Positions 1 through 11,500 of a stretch of DNA of 64,000 nucleotides are shown here, one piece after another; positions within the stretch are counted from its first letter, which is position 1, and every line of letters starts with the position of its first letter. The notes beneath the pieces were generated by a model. It was not told the DNA's origin, ran no database searches, and saw only the letters and a program-made list of their open reading frames with translations. Position numbers and translations under genes: made by a program. The stretch covers positions 21,858,730 to 21,922,729 of the forward strand of contig CM032121.1 in NCBI GenBank assembly GCA_018894105.1, in the 5' to 3' direction. This stretch comes from Jacaranda mimosifolia (Eukaryota; Streptophyta; Magnoliopsida; Lamiales; Bignoniaceae).

Positions 1-640
1 ACAAGTTTGAATTCTTTAATGATGAAAGTGTTTACTTTAAAATAAAAATTATATATATTAATACTCCATCATCAAACTGTAGGGAAAATCCTCTGAGTTG
101 AGCAGGGAAAGCTTTCAAAGAGACCATATCCGAACTATCTCGAGAAGATGCCCTTAACTTCTTCGAAGAGTTATTTAGAAAAGAAAAGAGGAAAGGGAAA
201 ATGGATGATAACCCTTTCGACGGACCTCTATCTCATGACCCTCATGAGGATGATGACTTAGATGAAATCATGGTTGACCTGACTGCCCACTTGGCACTTG
301 GGTGACAACTCTTAAAGAGACGATGTCAGAAATCTCTGTCTAAAAGAAGTCAGAATGTCATTAAAGAAAACTACATCATATTAAAATTATTGTACTAGTT
401 TATTCAGATGCATAGGAAGTTTTAATTTTACTTTAGTATTTTTTTTTTTTGTCCACTCCTTATAAATGAGGCGGATTTCTAGTTTAGGGTGTGCAAGTTT
501 TAACATTCAGAATATTATTGTAGTTTGATTTTATGTACAATTATCTCTTGCTGGTCTTTTCTAACATAAGTTTCAATTTCTTTAGTTATAAATTAAATTC
601 AATTTGTATTTTATACTCTTGTTACTCTTGTTTAAGTTAC
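1..640 (+). other. TE- or virus-derived stretch upstream of a primer-site-like motif
   Basis: A reading frame open from about 110 to a TGA at 303-305 ends in a highly charged tail (KEKRKGKMDDNPFDGP, then DDDLDEIMVDLT). I cannot assign it to a family with certainty. It is followed by about 380 bases of AT-rich sequence with a TATA-like box (tataaatgagg) near 470. The position, just ahead of a Met-tRNA-like primer site and a movement-protein-like region, would suit the end of one viral or LTR unit followed by its promoter. That reading is inference; no intact gene is present. Confidence 0.35.
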
Positions 641-1770
641 CTTAGTCCCCAACTTAGAGTCGAAAGGTTTACTCCTGGTATCTCAAATGGTATTAGAGCT
701 AAGTTCAAGGAATTATGGACTTGTCATTCCTAAAAGTCTTATAAGCCAGGTCTGGAATAAAGTTCTAAATTTATAGCTTGGACCAGGAAAAATCATAAGT
801 CGCATCATGTTGGACAGTGAGACTCATGCTGGCTGAAGGCCGAAAAAGAGGGTGAGAGGCACATAAATTGTTGACAGTGATAATTATAAGTTATAGACAG
901 ATTATTTCAGTTTGTGTCTAGCTGATCAAAAAATATGGAAGAGATTTCTAAAGCTAATAGATCAAAAATGATAAGATCAATAGCTTTGGTTATGTGCGGG
1001 ATCAACGCAATGATAAATTTGAGGAATCCTTATTAGGAGTCATGAAAACATCATTATGTGAAGGACCCATTCACTTTAGATGTTTCCCAATTTTTCTTTA
1101 GTTATCTACAACACAATGCTTGATGCCTTGGTATTAAATGCCAGAACCCATAGGTAGGATATAAACAACGCTACTAGTCATGTCTTGATGGTATATCACA
1201 TTCATTGCAAAGTAATGAACACTATTATTCCTAAATTAAGGATTGACCTAGAGTATTTAAACTCTAAGAAAGGAGAAACAACTCTCTTTATTATAGAGTG
1301 TGCTGAAAGCAAGATGGTGGTTCCCTTAACTATTTCATGGGAAAAAGTCAAACTCCCAAACTCCTAGATGTTGGAAAGCATTGCCATGCTAGAAAGGGAA
1401 AAGTCTAGACATGTCAAACAAATCATCCAATAAGTAAATTGAAATGTGAAAATCAAGTTTTCACATGACAAAAAAGTCCATCTCAACATGGGAAAAAGAT
1501 CCTGGCCACCAAATCTGATGTGATTCTCTACCTCTTCAGTTCCCCTAAAGGAGAGAGAAAAAATATTTCCAGAAATCTTTAGGGTTAATAAATCTAGCAA
1601 ACAAGCGAGTTAGCAAGAATACATAGTTGAAATGCTTGAATCCAGCCAAGGATGAATGCCCAGGCCTACTTCTCCTACCAAATTAGATATGAGATATAAT
1701 ACATTCACCATATTTGAAGAAGTATGCTTCCAAGGAGAATCCAGAAGAGTTTCAACCATCCAACTAATGA
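640..1770 (+). pseudogene. Decayed endogenous-pararetrovirus-like movement protein region, copy 1
   Basis: Frames broken by stops and frameshifts carry a movement-protein-like signature. The clearest stretch, 1185-1367, holds YHIHCKVMNT, KKGETTLFII and MVVPLTISWE, the same blocks as the copy on the - strand at 6358-6824. In plant caulimovirids such blocks (a YxVYYK-like segment, then a GxTxLF segment, then NxVVPxxxxW) form the C-terminal part of the cell-to-cell movement protein. Homology to the inverted copy runs on both sides, from about 735 to 1760. This is an old, non-functional insertion. No coat protein or reverse transcriptase was recognised next to it, so a plant retroelement with a movement-like domain remains possible. 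Confidence 0.5.
688..700 (+). other. Met-tRNA-type primer binding site (degenerate)
   Basis: The motif tggtattagagct differs by one base from the tggtatcagagc primer site complementary to plant initiator Met-tRNA. Caulimoviruses and Ty1/copia elements both use this site. About 300 bases downstream lies a movement-protein-like region, which favours a caulimovirus-like source, since these genomes have the movement protein soon after the primer site. A matching LTR pair was not seen. Confidence 0.45.
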
Positions 1771-2500
1771 GCTAAAGAGAAAATGGCTCTTGGCTTATTC
1801 TAGCCCTTAACAGCAAATTTTCATTTTGTGTTAAATTTATTGCATTTTGTGTCTGGTAATTTGTCATTTGCCTACAAAACTCAAAACCTTTCTCACTTTG
1901 ATTGCAAATTGAAATACAAGAAAATGTTTGAGGAGGAAAAACAAGACCAAAATTTGAATAGATCTTAAATAAAATTGGAAAAACTATTGACACGGTGTTC
2001 ATATTCCATTTCATCACCATCATCATCATCATCATTATTATTTGATGGAGTTTGGTGATAAATCTAATGTTTCTAATATTTAAATGATGTATTATTGCAC
2101 AACTTAATTAACTGTATCGTCATATTATGGGTTTTTTATTTTTTGCTTTCCAAAATTTAGTTCTTAAGTGTTTGGAGAAATGCAAGATTTATAACGCAAG
2201 GAATTTGGTCCCTAATCATATAATTAACTAATAGCACAAGTGGTTGAGAAATATATAGATAAAATTATTTTCTAACTTAGCATTTTATAAGTTTTAGAGT
2301 CAATTACAAAGCGTGTGTAGTTGATTTCAAGTCCTTTTATAATAAAAATTCAACTTGATTTATATATGGAGGTTAACAATAGAATAAACCACAAGTATGC
2401 AATTATATATTCTTTTTTTAATTCAAATGATTTGAGTTGGTTGAGTTCAATTTATTTAGCAATGGGATTTGAATTATTAGTGGACTTTGTTTATTTGTAT
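1771..2500. other. Intergenic, AT-rich; short ATC/ATG microsatellite
   Basis: Nothing coding was recognised. A run of the triplet cat/atc at 2014-2035 is a short microsatellite. The open frames here are its translations or AT-rich noise. Confidence 0.5.
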
Positions 2501-3005
2501 TACTTCACAATTCGATTTATTTGTAGTTGCAATATAGAAAGGTGAAGAATATACCCATCATGGTTCGGTTGTATAAAAGTACAGCTATCATCACGATTGT
2601 TAGGTGCATGACTTCTTGTGTTTCACCCCTCGTCCTTCCATGAGATGAATTTTGGCCTTCACTTGATTGCCCCTCTTGCTCTACCTCATTATTTGGAGTC
2701 AATAAATGCTCCTCATATTCTAGAAGAGGAACACTGCCCTCTGCCTCAATTGATGGAGTAGGTAGCTCTATACGAAGAACCTCATCACGTTCAACAAACT
2801 GTGCTCAGCCTCACCTATCTCTGTCTCTCCCACTGATACCTCTGCCTCTAATCGTCATCCTGCACAATTAAACAATAACATTAGCCAACAAGTTAAGCAA
2901 TGAGATATAGTGCAAAATAAAATGAGCATAAAAAAATGATTGTGATATATAATACAATCAAACAAACAAATAATACTGCATATTATTCATCAAAATTTAT
3001 AATAT

Positions 3006-3870
3006 TCAATAATGACACCGATTTACCTCATCCCCATTGCTAGCTGTATCAAAATCTTCAAATTTCGCCTCCTCCTCACTATCTTCTCCTTCGATTTCCT
3101 CTGGTTCTTCATCTTCTCCATTGGTTATGTTTCTTATTGATGGGATTGAATACCAAATTTCATCATAAGGTATTTCTATTGGATTTGCATTATTATCAAC
3201 TAAGATGCTTGAATTGTCAAGATCAACATTAACCGAAATTTCAAATAAGACAGCCACATTATCTTCTTGATATGGAGTTTCGAAACTAGATTCATTTGCT
3301 TGGTTTTGTATTAAAACAGAGGGGATATTTATTCTACTTCTTGCCTTTATTTTGCGCACTACATGCCAATCCTGTCTCTCCCTATGTGTAGATGGAAAAC
3401 TTGTGTAGTATACTTGTTGTGCTTGTTAAGCTAATATAAAATGATCATTTGTGTTAAACTTCCTCTGATGATTGATCTCAACAAGTCCAAATTGTGGATG
3501 CACTTTAATCCCTCTGTTAGACAAGTCATACCAATGGCATTTGAACAAAACCAACTTTGTTTCCTTATTCAAAGTATTCTAGCTCCAACACTTCTTCTAC
3601 CATGCCATAATAATCAACTTCACCGTCGCTCTAGGAGCTGCCCCACACGCAAACACCACTATTCATGGTTGATTTATGCTGCTCATAGTCGATTGTATGG
3701 AACTTGAATCCATTCACAAAATAACTATTATATGTTTTAACCCATTGACTAGGGTCTTATGCCAATTGCCTAATGTTCTCTCCAACCATGTGGGAACTAT
3801 CCATCACTTGCTCCAGGAGTTTTATAATTATACTCTATTGGTTATGTAACAAATATATTATTTAAACATG
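3006..3870 (-). pseudogene. CACTA-associated DUF4216 protein remnant
   Basis: Read on the - strand from about 3830 downward, successive frames give recognisable DUF4216 blocks: QWVKTYNSYFVNGFKFH, NSGVCVWG, VVLFKCHWYD-like, NTNDHFILA and QAQQVYYTSF. They run into the open frame 3359-3006, which starts RKIKARSRINIP and ends in a long acidic tail (GEDEEPEEIEGEDSEEE). Several frameshifts and stops separate the blocks, so it is a pseudogene. In plant CACTA elements this domain normally follows tnp2 and DUF4218 in the same transposase. Its exact role is unknown. Confidence 0.65.
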
Positions 3871-4149
3871 GGATGATCAATACTTACATACTGTTGAAGC
3901 CATTGTGGAAAATTTCGTATCCCATAATCTCCCCAATTCCATGTTCGTTATATATGGATATTGCTTAAACATCTCTTCATCAAATATGCGACAAACACCT
4001 AAGATATATTTATAAAGTTAAAGGGTTTCAAGATTTTATTTTCATGAATTTTATAGAGAGAACTTACTTTGCTAAGGGAACAACCTCTAATCAATTTAGT
4101 AGCACATATCTATGTGCTGTCATATATTCATCATCATCTCTAAACAGTC

Positions 4150-4330
4150 GACCTTATAAGTTCCAAGATCTTATTATCCAAACACTTTGAGAACTTATTT
4201 GTCAAAAAAGATCTAGCATCTTATAAGATTGAAAAATATCTTATAAGATGCAGGAGCTCCAAAAACATTTTATGAGATGTAGGAGCTTATAAGACATTTT
4301 AAATAAGTTTAGCCAAACACCTTCTTAATG
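4150..4330. repeat. MITE-like fragment rich in cttataag, same family as 16500-16885
   Basis: The repeated words cttataaga and gatgtaggagcttataag, and the end sequence aataagtttagccaaacacctt, match the right end of the element at 16500-16885 (gaacttagccaaaaccct). One terminus and part of the body are visible. No coding sequence. Confidence 0.45.
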
Positions 4331-5157
4331 TCCTTTTAGCTAGTTAATAATTGTAGTATTTTACTATTTTATTTTAGAATTAAAAAGTTAATTATTTTTT
4401 ATTTAGTTAATTTTTTATTCGAATGCGAACGATAAACAAATTTTCAGATATCCATTTATAGCCTACAAGGAGCTTATGTGTTGGATAAAAAAATTAAACA
4501 AACAAAAGTAATACAAAGTTGTCTTATGGTCTAATGAATTGTAAAAGTAAAACTTTATTGATGTCGCAGGCTCGATTCCCACTTATTCCAAATTTTTTCA
4601 AATTTTATTTAAGAATTTATGACGGATTTATAACTGCTCTCTGTATGGTCACTAATCAGTGACCCAAGTTAAAGCAATTGAAGAATTTAATGACAGCTTT
4701 TGTGACCCAAGAAAAATCGGTCACTAATTTAATGACGGAATAGTGACCGCCATGGTTGGGGTCACTAATCCATTACTAATTTTTTATTTAAATTTCAAAT
4801 AAAATTGGTCACAAGTCGATCATTGATTAGTGACCGCAGGGAACGGTTACTGTTTGGCGGTCACTAAAATCCTAGTTTTTAGTATTGTATCTAATTTGTT
4901 TAATATTCATTTACACCACTAGCTGCACATTATCAACTACATTGCTACTTATCAATAATATGTTTAAATGTTTCAAGTATTGAATCAACAGGATCAGGAA
5001 GCAATCATTTTTGAAGTTATTTCGCTGTGCGTAAAAAGTTGAAAAAGGAAAATCCACACCTTCTTATGCTCAACTTTGTACCACAATAGTCTCTTTCTTC
5101 ATTTCTTCATAAACTTTTAATTTTTGAAGTCGAACCATAAGCTCTTCCATAAACTTA

Positions 5158-5501
5158 GGGAATGTTTGATTATGTTTTTTGTGTGATTTTATTATGTGTT
5201 TTCGATAATGAATTATTGGAGAATGTGAAAGTTATTTTTTGGTATATTTGTTTATATTTTTGGTGAGATATTTTTTACTGTAGTAGTCAAATCAATATTT
5301 TTTTATTGGGTTTTTGGAGTGAAAATGGAATTGAGTGATTTTTTTAATATTAGAATAATAATAAAATATATATGATGTATATAATATATATATATATATG
5401 TATATATTGAAAAATGTGTATTTTGGAGGGAAAATAAGGATATGTTTGGCTATGTTTCCCCAAAACAATATTGTTTTGGGGAAACATAACCGAACACTCC
5501 C
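5158..5501. mobile_element. Tourist-like (PIF/Harbinger) MITE with TTA duplication
   Basis: The left terminus gggaatgtttgattatg and right terminus cataaccgaacactccc are imperfect inverted repeats. Each is flanked by the same trinucleotide, tta (5155-5157 and 5502-5504), the usual target duplication of Harbinger elements. The 344-bp AT-rich interior has no coding capacity. A short palindrome with ccaaaacaatattgttttgg lies near the right end. Confidence 0.75.
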
Positions 5502-5504
5502 TTA

Positions 5505-6040
5505 GTCTTTCTTGGTTTTGAGATAGAACTTTTCATTTTTAAGATTTAGAGGAGGCTTCAAAAGGACCGAGTCTATTTTGGTCTATGGTTTAGAAGATCT
5601 TCTCTTTTCGAAAAATATTTTTTGGCTCATAACCTATATTTAAAATAATTTGTTCAATTTTAGAAGTCTGTTGACCATTAGACTGAAGACACATAGTAGT
5701 ATAGTTGTTTTACTTTATAAGGTGATTGATATCACAATTGAGCTTTCCCTTATAAGTCTGCTATTACCTCATGATTATTGTGACTTATTTTTATACTCGT
5801 CCATATCCATCGAGATGAATAGATCTTAAAAGCTTTCCTATTCCCGTTAAGTAGGTTTGATAGGATGTTTCAAATGAGTTAATAAACTTTTGATCATCAA
5901 AGTTAGAAAAAATCTTCTTTTTCTCTCCCATCTTTCTTCAATCCATTTGAAGAAATTAATCTTGTTTGCACACACTTTCCGTAAAGTGCCTAATATAGCA
6001 CCTTACTATAATAAGTAAGGACCATTTCATCTTCTACTTA
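5505..6040. other. Intergenic stretch without a recognised gene
   Basis: AT-rich sequence between the MITE and the start of the inverted movement-protein-like region. Nothing was recognised. Confidence 0.4.
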
Positions 6041-7445
6041 TTAGAAAGGTTGTTTAACAGTTTTTGGATCTTTTTGGGAAAATCACTTCCTCAAAGATGG
6101 TAAATATGTTATATCCCACATCTAATTCTATGGAGAACTAGATATGAGTTTTCATCCATGGCTGAATTCCAAAATTTCAACCATATTTTCAGGTTGACTT
6201 ACTTGTCCATGGGTTTTTATTAACCCTCAAGACCTCTGAATGGCCTCCTCTTTCTCTGTTTAAGGATAGTGAGGAGGTAAAAAATCTCATTGAATTGGTT
6301 GTTGGGACTTCCTTCTCATATTTAGACGAGCTTTTTGGCCATGAGAGAATTTGATTTCTACATCTTTGTCTTCAAAATGGATAATTTGCTCGACTTGCAT
6401 TGCACTCTTCCTTTTCCGGTGCCGCTATGCTTTCCAATTTTCAGACTTTTGGGGTTCGATATATCTTGTTCCAACGTGATGGCTTTAGGAACCACCATAT
6501 TGCTCTTAATATGATCAATGATAAAGAGGGCAATTACCACCTTCTTAGATCTAAGATACTTTGGGTTAATCCTTAATTTTGGAGTAATTGTATTCATTAT
6601 TTATAATGAATTTGATATACCAAAGAGACATGAAATGTGGCATCATGCATGTCGTACCCATGGGATTTGGTATTCAATACAAAGGCATTAAACACGTCAG
6701 CATCTTGGATTATCATAGAAAAACCTGAAAAACATCTAAAGTGAACCGGGCACTCACAAAAGGATGTTTTTATAATTCCTAATAAGAGATCTTCATACTT
6801 GTTGGGGAATTGATATCGTACCATAATAGGAGCAGTTGTGTTAAGCCCTTTCTTAATTAGAGGTTAAAGTCCAACTTGGACTAATCCAATATGTGAATAG
6901 TACTACTTCTTCCTACTAGCCTCAAAAAGGTATTTGAAGAGCAAATAGATCGTTTCATCTTCTCTTTAAAAAGATCCTTTTTCAACTATTTTTACTACAT
7001 AATATGATCTAGTAAATCAAAGCATCCAATTTCATGTACCAGATTAGGATTCTAGTTTGATAATTTCCAATGTTGGAGGTCTTTCTCAAAATTTCTTGAG
7101 ATAATAATCTCTTCATTCATCTTTGAACTATTAGCTCTTAGCCTTCTTCTTTATTAGATCCTATTAATCTTGTTGACAGACCGAAATAATCTATTCATAG
7201 TTTATAGCTATCATTGTCAATGATTTGTGTGCATCTCTCGCCCTTCCATGGCCTTCCGCTTATGCTGTTTAGCACCATGCTGCCTTGTAAGTTTCTTGGT
7301 TTCAAGTTGTAAGCTTAGAACCTGTTACTGTATCTGGTTTATAAGACCCTCAAGACTAATAAGCTTTAAATATTATAACGTGACTCGTACCACTTGGGTC
7401 CCAGAAACTTGGAATTTGATAGCTTTTAAATCCAATTTTATATAA
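6040..7445 (-). pseudogene. Decayed endogenous-pararetrovirus-like movement protein region, copy 2 (inverted)
   Basis: On the - strand two adjacent open frames (6824-6597 and 6597-6358) read almost continuously across a movement-protein-like domain. They contain DLLLGIIKTSF, PVHFRCFSGFS, VFNAFVLNTKSHGYDM, VYQIHYK and MVVPKAITLE. The order matches the conserved core of caulimovirid movement proteins, which bind nucleic acid and open plasmodesmata. The similarity to 640-1770 extends beyond the core on both sides, in opposite orientation. Upstream frames (7430-6824) are full of stops. The element is broken and not expected to be expressed as a protein. What else it could be: a movement-like domain carried by another retroelement. 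Confidence 0.6.
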
Positions 7446-8587
7446 TTTAAAATTATTAAGTTAAAACTTTTGAATTCAAATTCAGAATGAATATGAACCA
7501 TTATACGTTGAATTTGAATCAACTTGAACTCTTAATAAATAAATGGTAATAGTATATTATATGTGAAATATATATATGTATATATAAAACAAAAACCTAT
7601 ATCTAAATTATACAACATTTACTCGTTAAAGTAATTTTAAAGTTTTAAGAACAATATATAAAAAATTCAAAGTAAAAAATCTTAAAGTGAACACGAAAAG
7701 AAAATTTGAACGTTTGTATAGTGTTTGATTTTATTTTTAGTGTGTTGTGGGAATTTGATGAATATTTGATGTTGTTTTGAAAATAGTGAAAAAATTAAGT
7801 AAAAGAATAGTATATTTGATTCTATTCTAAAAAGAGAGATGAATTATGCAGTAGTAACTAAATCAAAATTTTTTTGTTTAAGTAGTGGAGTAAGGATGCA
7901 ATTTTTAAAATTCTAAAAGGTCTTTTGGTATATTGGATTGGATGTTTTGCATCAAAACACCAAAAACATATTTGGTTTTATTCATGGGCCGAAAATTGTC
8001 GGACAAAACCAGACGAAAAAAGCAATTTTATAATTTGGCAATGCATAGAGTTTTAATTTTATTCATTGATCGAGATAATTAGTGTTTTGATTTGGTATGA
8101 TTTTATTATTAGAATTTGATTTTGAGTATTTTGAAATGTTTTGAGGTTATTGACTTTTTATTTGATATTTTGAGTTATATTATTAAGGGATATTAAAAGT
8201 AAAAAATGGATTAATCTATTTTATTCAACACGCGAATGGAATTAATTTTGAAATCAAACTCGAGATTTGAGAGAAAAAGTTCAAATGAGTTGATATAATA
8301 ATTAAGAAAAAAGTGTATATAATATTCAACCATAAATTTAATGGGTTCAGACTTTTGTCAACTTATGTGCAACAACCCTCTCGAAATCCCGGATCACGAC
8401 ATAAACAAGGACTCGTTCCGAGAGCCATATTCCCATTTCTCAATCTCATTCAATTCAAACATAAACTTAAACTAAGAATGTTCTCAACTACCCAGCCATC
8501 AGCTGGCCATAATAATTTAATTAATCAAATGAACTTCCAACTGAACCAGGATTTTTATTGATTGTATTCTTGGGAAGTCTTCATGCA
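7446..8587. other. Intergenic, AT-rich; upstream region of the NAGS gene
   Basis: Strongly AT-rich with repeat-like patches. About 8370-8430 (catcccgga-like, ggactcgttccgagagcc) looks like foreign repeat DNA. The last part, before 8588, must include the 5' leader of the acetylglutamate synthase gene, but the transcription start cannot be placed from sequence alone. Confidence 0.4.
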
Positions 8588-11500
8588 ATGGCTGCTGTTG
8601 TATCTCCAAGCCCATGCATTCCAATTCAAAAGTACCACCGTCGTCGTAAATCAAATTTCTCCCTCACTTCAGTTTTTGGGCCGAAAATTAAGTTTGGCAG
8701 AATCCAATCGGTAAAAATTTCATCTTTTGACAACACTGGCTGCGGAAAGAGAGTTAATTTGTTGGGACAGACAGATGGTACGGGGATTGAAGCCAGTGGT
8801 GCTTTTAAAGATGAGCTGTTCGTGCGCTTCTTCCGCGAGGCGTGGCCTTATTTCCTGGCTCACAGAGGCAGCAATTTCGTTGTCTTAATATCTGCTGAGA
8901 TTGTTGATAGTCCTCATTTGGATCCTATTCTAATGGCGCGTTTTCTCCTTCCATTGTTTTTCACTATTCGGCTCATTATTTGCATGTTGCGTTTCTAAAC
9001 TGAAAGATAAATTAGTGACTGAGTTTTGGTATTTTTGGTTTCGCATATTGTGATTATGTTTGGTAGCTGAGACTCGATCCATGGTTTACTAAATAGCAGG
9101 ATTAGTTATTGGGATAGGACTAGGAGTGATCTAACTGACAAGCCTTTGTGTAGGATATTTCTCTGCTTCATGGGCTGGGAGTCAAATTTGTTCTTGTACC
9201 GGGGACCGATGTCCAAATTGACAGGCTTTTGGCTGAAAGAGGTTAGGAAATTTTACTGCATTTTTACTTTTCCCTTCTTCGGATTCAGAGTCCATGTCCT
9301 CTCTATGCGATTGGCATGTGGTTTGGTATGCCATTGACCTTTATCTATCAGAATCTTTTTGGTTTCTGCGTTTCATTTCCAAATCTTAGAGCTGGTTCTT
9401 ACTGATATCTGAGCTTCCATCTTTTTGGCTTTAGATAGCATATCAACAAAATGTTTCATGTCTCAGGATGTGAACCCAAGTATGCTGGTAGCTACAGAGT
9501 CACGGACTCTGATTCGCTCAGTGCTGCAATGGATGCATCCGGGAGGATTGGTGTCATGATTGAGGCGAAACTATCTCCTGGGCCTTCCTTAAGTGGTATT
9601 CGTCGTCATGGGGACAATGGTCGCTGGTATGATGGTGTCACTGTTGCCAGTGGTAATTTTGTGGCTGCTAAGGTGCGATTTTCATGTGGATTGCCAACTA
9701 AGTTATATCATCTCGTATATATTTTGTCAAATTTGTTTTCATAGTCAGCATTTAAATTTTTTTGTTTCTTTCTTATTGTTATGATGAGATGCCCTGCTCT
9801 TCTTTTGGCAGAGAAGAGGAGTGGTTGAGGGAATTGATTATGCATCAACCGGTGAAGTTAAGAAAATTGATGTGTCTCGCATTCGTCAGAGGCTTGATCA
9901 AGATTGCATAGTGCTCTTAAGCAACCTCGGTTATTCAAGTTCTGGAGAAGTATTAAATTGCAAGTATGCTATTTGGCTTTTGATAGGTATTTTTGGTGCC
10001 ACTTGCGGGATATATTGTGGGTTAATTTACAAATATACTAATTCTAAAATTCATTCCAAATGGAATGAGATGATAATCGCTGTTTCTATTTTGAATTAGT
10101 TTATCCGAATATTTTCCTGCAAAATTTGTGCTTCTATTTTGTTGTTCAGCTAGACACTTCTTTTCATTTATCTTTTTCTTCAGCGGAACACATGATGAGT
10201 TGTGGAGATGCTTCTGATATATGCTGCTATTTTGTTGTTCAATAGAACACTTATGTTCATTTATTCTTTTCTTTACCAAAACACATGATGAGTTATACAC
10301 ATGCTAGTGAAACTTGTCAGTGAGAATTTTTGTAAAACATACTTTTGACTATATGAGTTATTCTTCTATAATACAAACCACAAAATCTTGCTTTTCAAGT
10401 TTTTTGGCTACAGCCCTCCTAAGAATCAGCTTTTCTGCTTCTCTATGTTGCAGCACTTATGAAGTCGCAACAGCATGTGCAATGGCTATTGGAGCAGAGA
10501 AATTTGTTTGCATCATAGATGGACCAATTCTAGATGGATGTGGAAGGCTTATTCGTTTTTTAACTCTTCAAGATGCAGACATGTTAATTCGTAAACGAGC
10601 TAGACAAAGTGAGACTGCCGTGAATTATGTAAAAGCTGTTGCTCAAGAAGATTTTGCTTGTGTACTACATGATGATTCAAACAAGATGGTCCCTTCTCCA
10701 AATGGGAGAGCTTTTGGTCAGGCTCCCAAATTTCAAAATGGTGTTGGCTTTGACAGTGGGAATGGACTTTGGTCCAGTGAACAAGGTTTTGCTATCGGAT
10801 GTCAAGAAAGGCTGAGTAGGTTCAATGGCTACCTTTCCGAATTGGCTGCAGCAGCTTTTGTTTGCAGAGTAAGTTTCCACAAGTTGGAAATTATCTCCTT
10901 GTCAGAAACCAATTGTTTATTCTGCTAGCACAAACAGTGTCCTTGTTTATTACTGTTGTTGCTAGTTTGCTTTCTTTTTATTACTGCCTGATGTTGTTGG
11001 TGATGACTAAACTACTATTTTCTAGTCATATTATTCAGAAATGCCTTGTGCAGAGCAATCTTGGGGTAATGGGGGGAGAATTATTAAAAAATTCATGCTA
11101 TGGTTATAGTTTTCATCAATTTTCACTTTTTCCGATTTCCAGAAGAGGAAGTTCCCATGAAAACACTATCTCTATAATAATTTTAATTTTGACTTTTCAT
11201 GTCATTTTTTTGACAATTCTTACTGCTGTTATCATTTGGATATAGGTGTTTGCATTCTTCTTAGCATTGCGATGCCCTATCCCCTCGCATGAAATCACAA
11301 ATGACGCACCAGTCCTTGATTCTTTTCTGTAGATTTAAAGAATTTTGCGAGCTTTGTTATTATACCTGTTATGCTGTTTGTTACCAGGGTGGTGTTCAGA
11401 GAGTTCATTTATTGGATGGCACGATTGGCGGAGTTCTACTGAAGGAATTGTTTCAAAGAGACGGAGTGGGTACAATGGTGGCTAGGTCTGTCTACCTCTT

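Larger units (their letters stand above)
2500..4887 (-). mobile_element. Decayed CACTA (En/Spm) element, internally deleted
   Basis: On the - strand the right end starts near 4887 with caatactaaaaactagg, a degenerate CACTACTAAAAA-type terminus. It is followed inward (4600-4870) by many copies of a cggtcactaa/agtgaccg motif, the subterminal repeats typical of CACTA elements. Inside lies a remnant of the DUF4216-containing protein. The tnp2 transposase domain was not seen, so it is presumably deleted. The other terminus was not found, and 2500 is only where recognisable content stops. The motifs at 4150-4330 belong to a separate repeat lodged in it. Confidence 0.6.

Noticed and set aside
2014..2035. 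Possible His/Met-rich peptide.
   Set aside because: It is the atc/atg microsatellite.
8313..8561. Open frame just before the NAGS start.
   Set aside because: No recognised domain and AT-rich composition; it ends before the well-placed ATG at 8588.
8558..8587. Upstream extension of the NAGS frame to 8558.
   Set aside because: The codon at 8558 is TTG, not ATG; the first in-frame ATG is at 8588.
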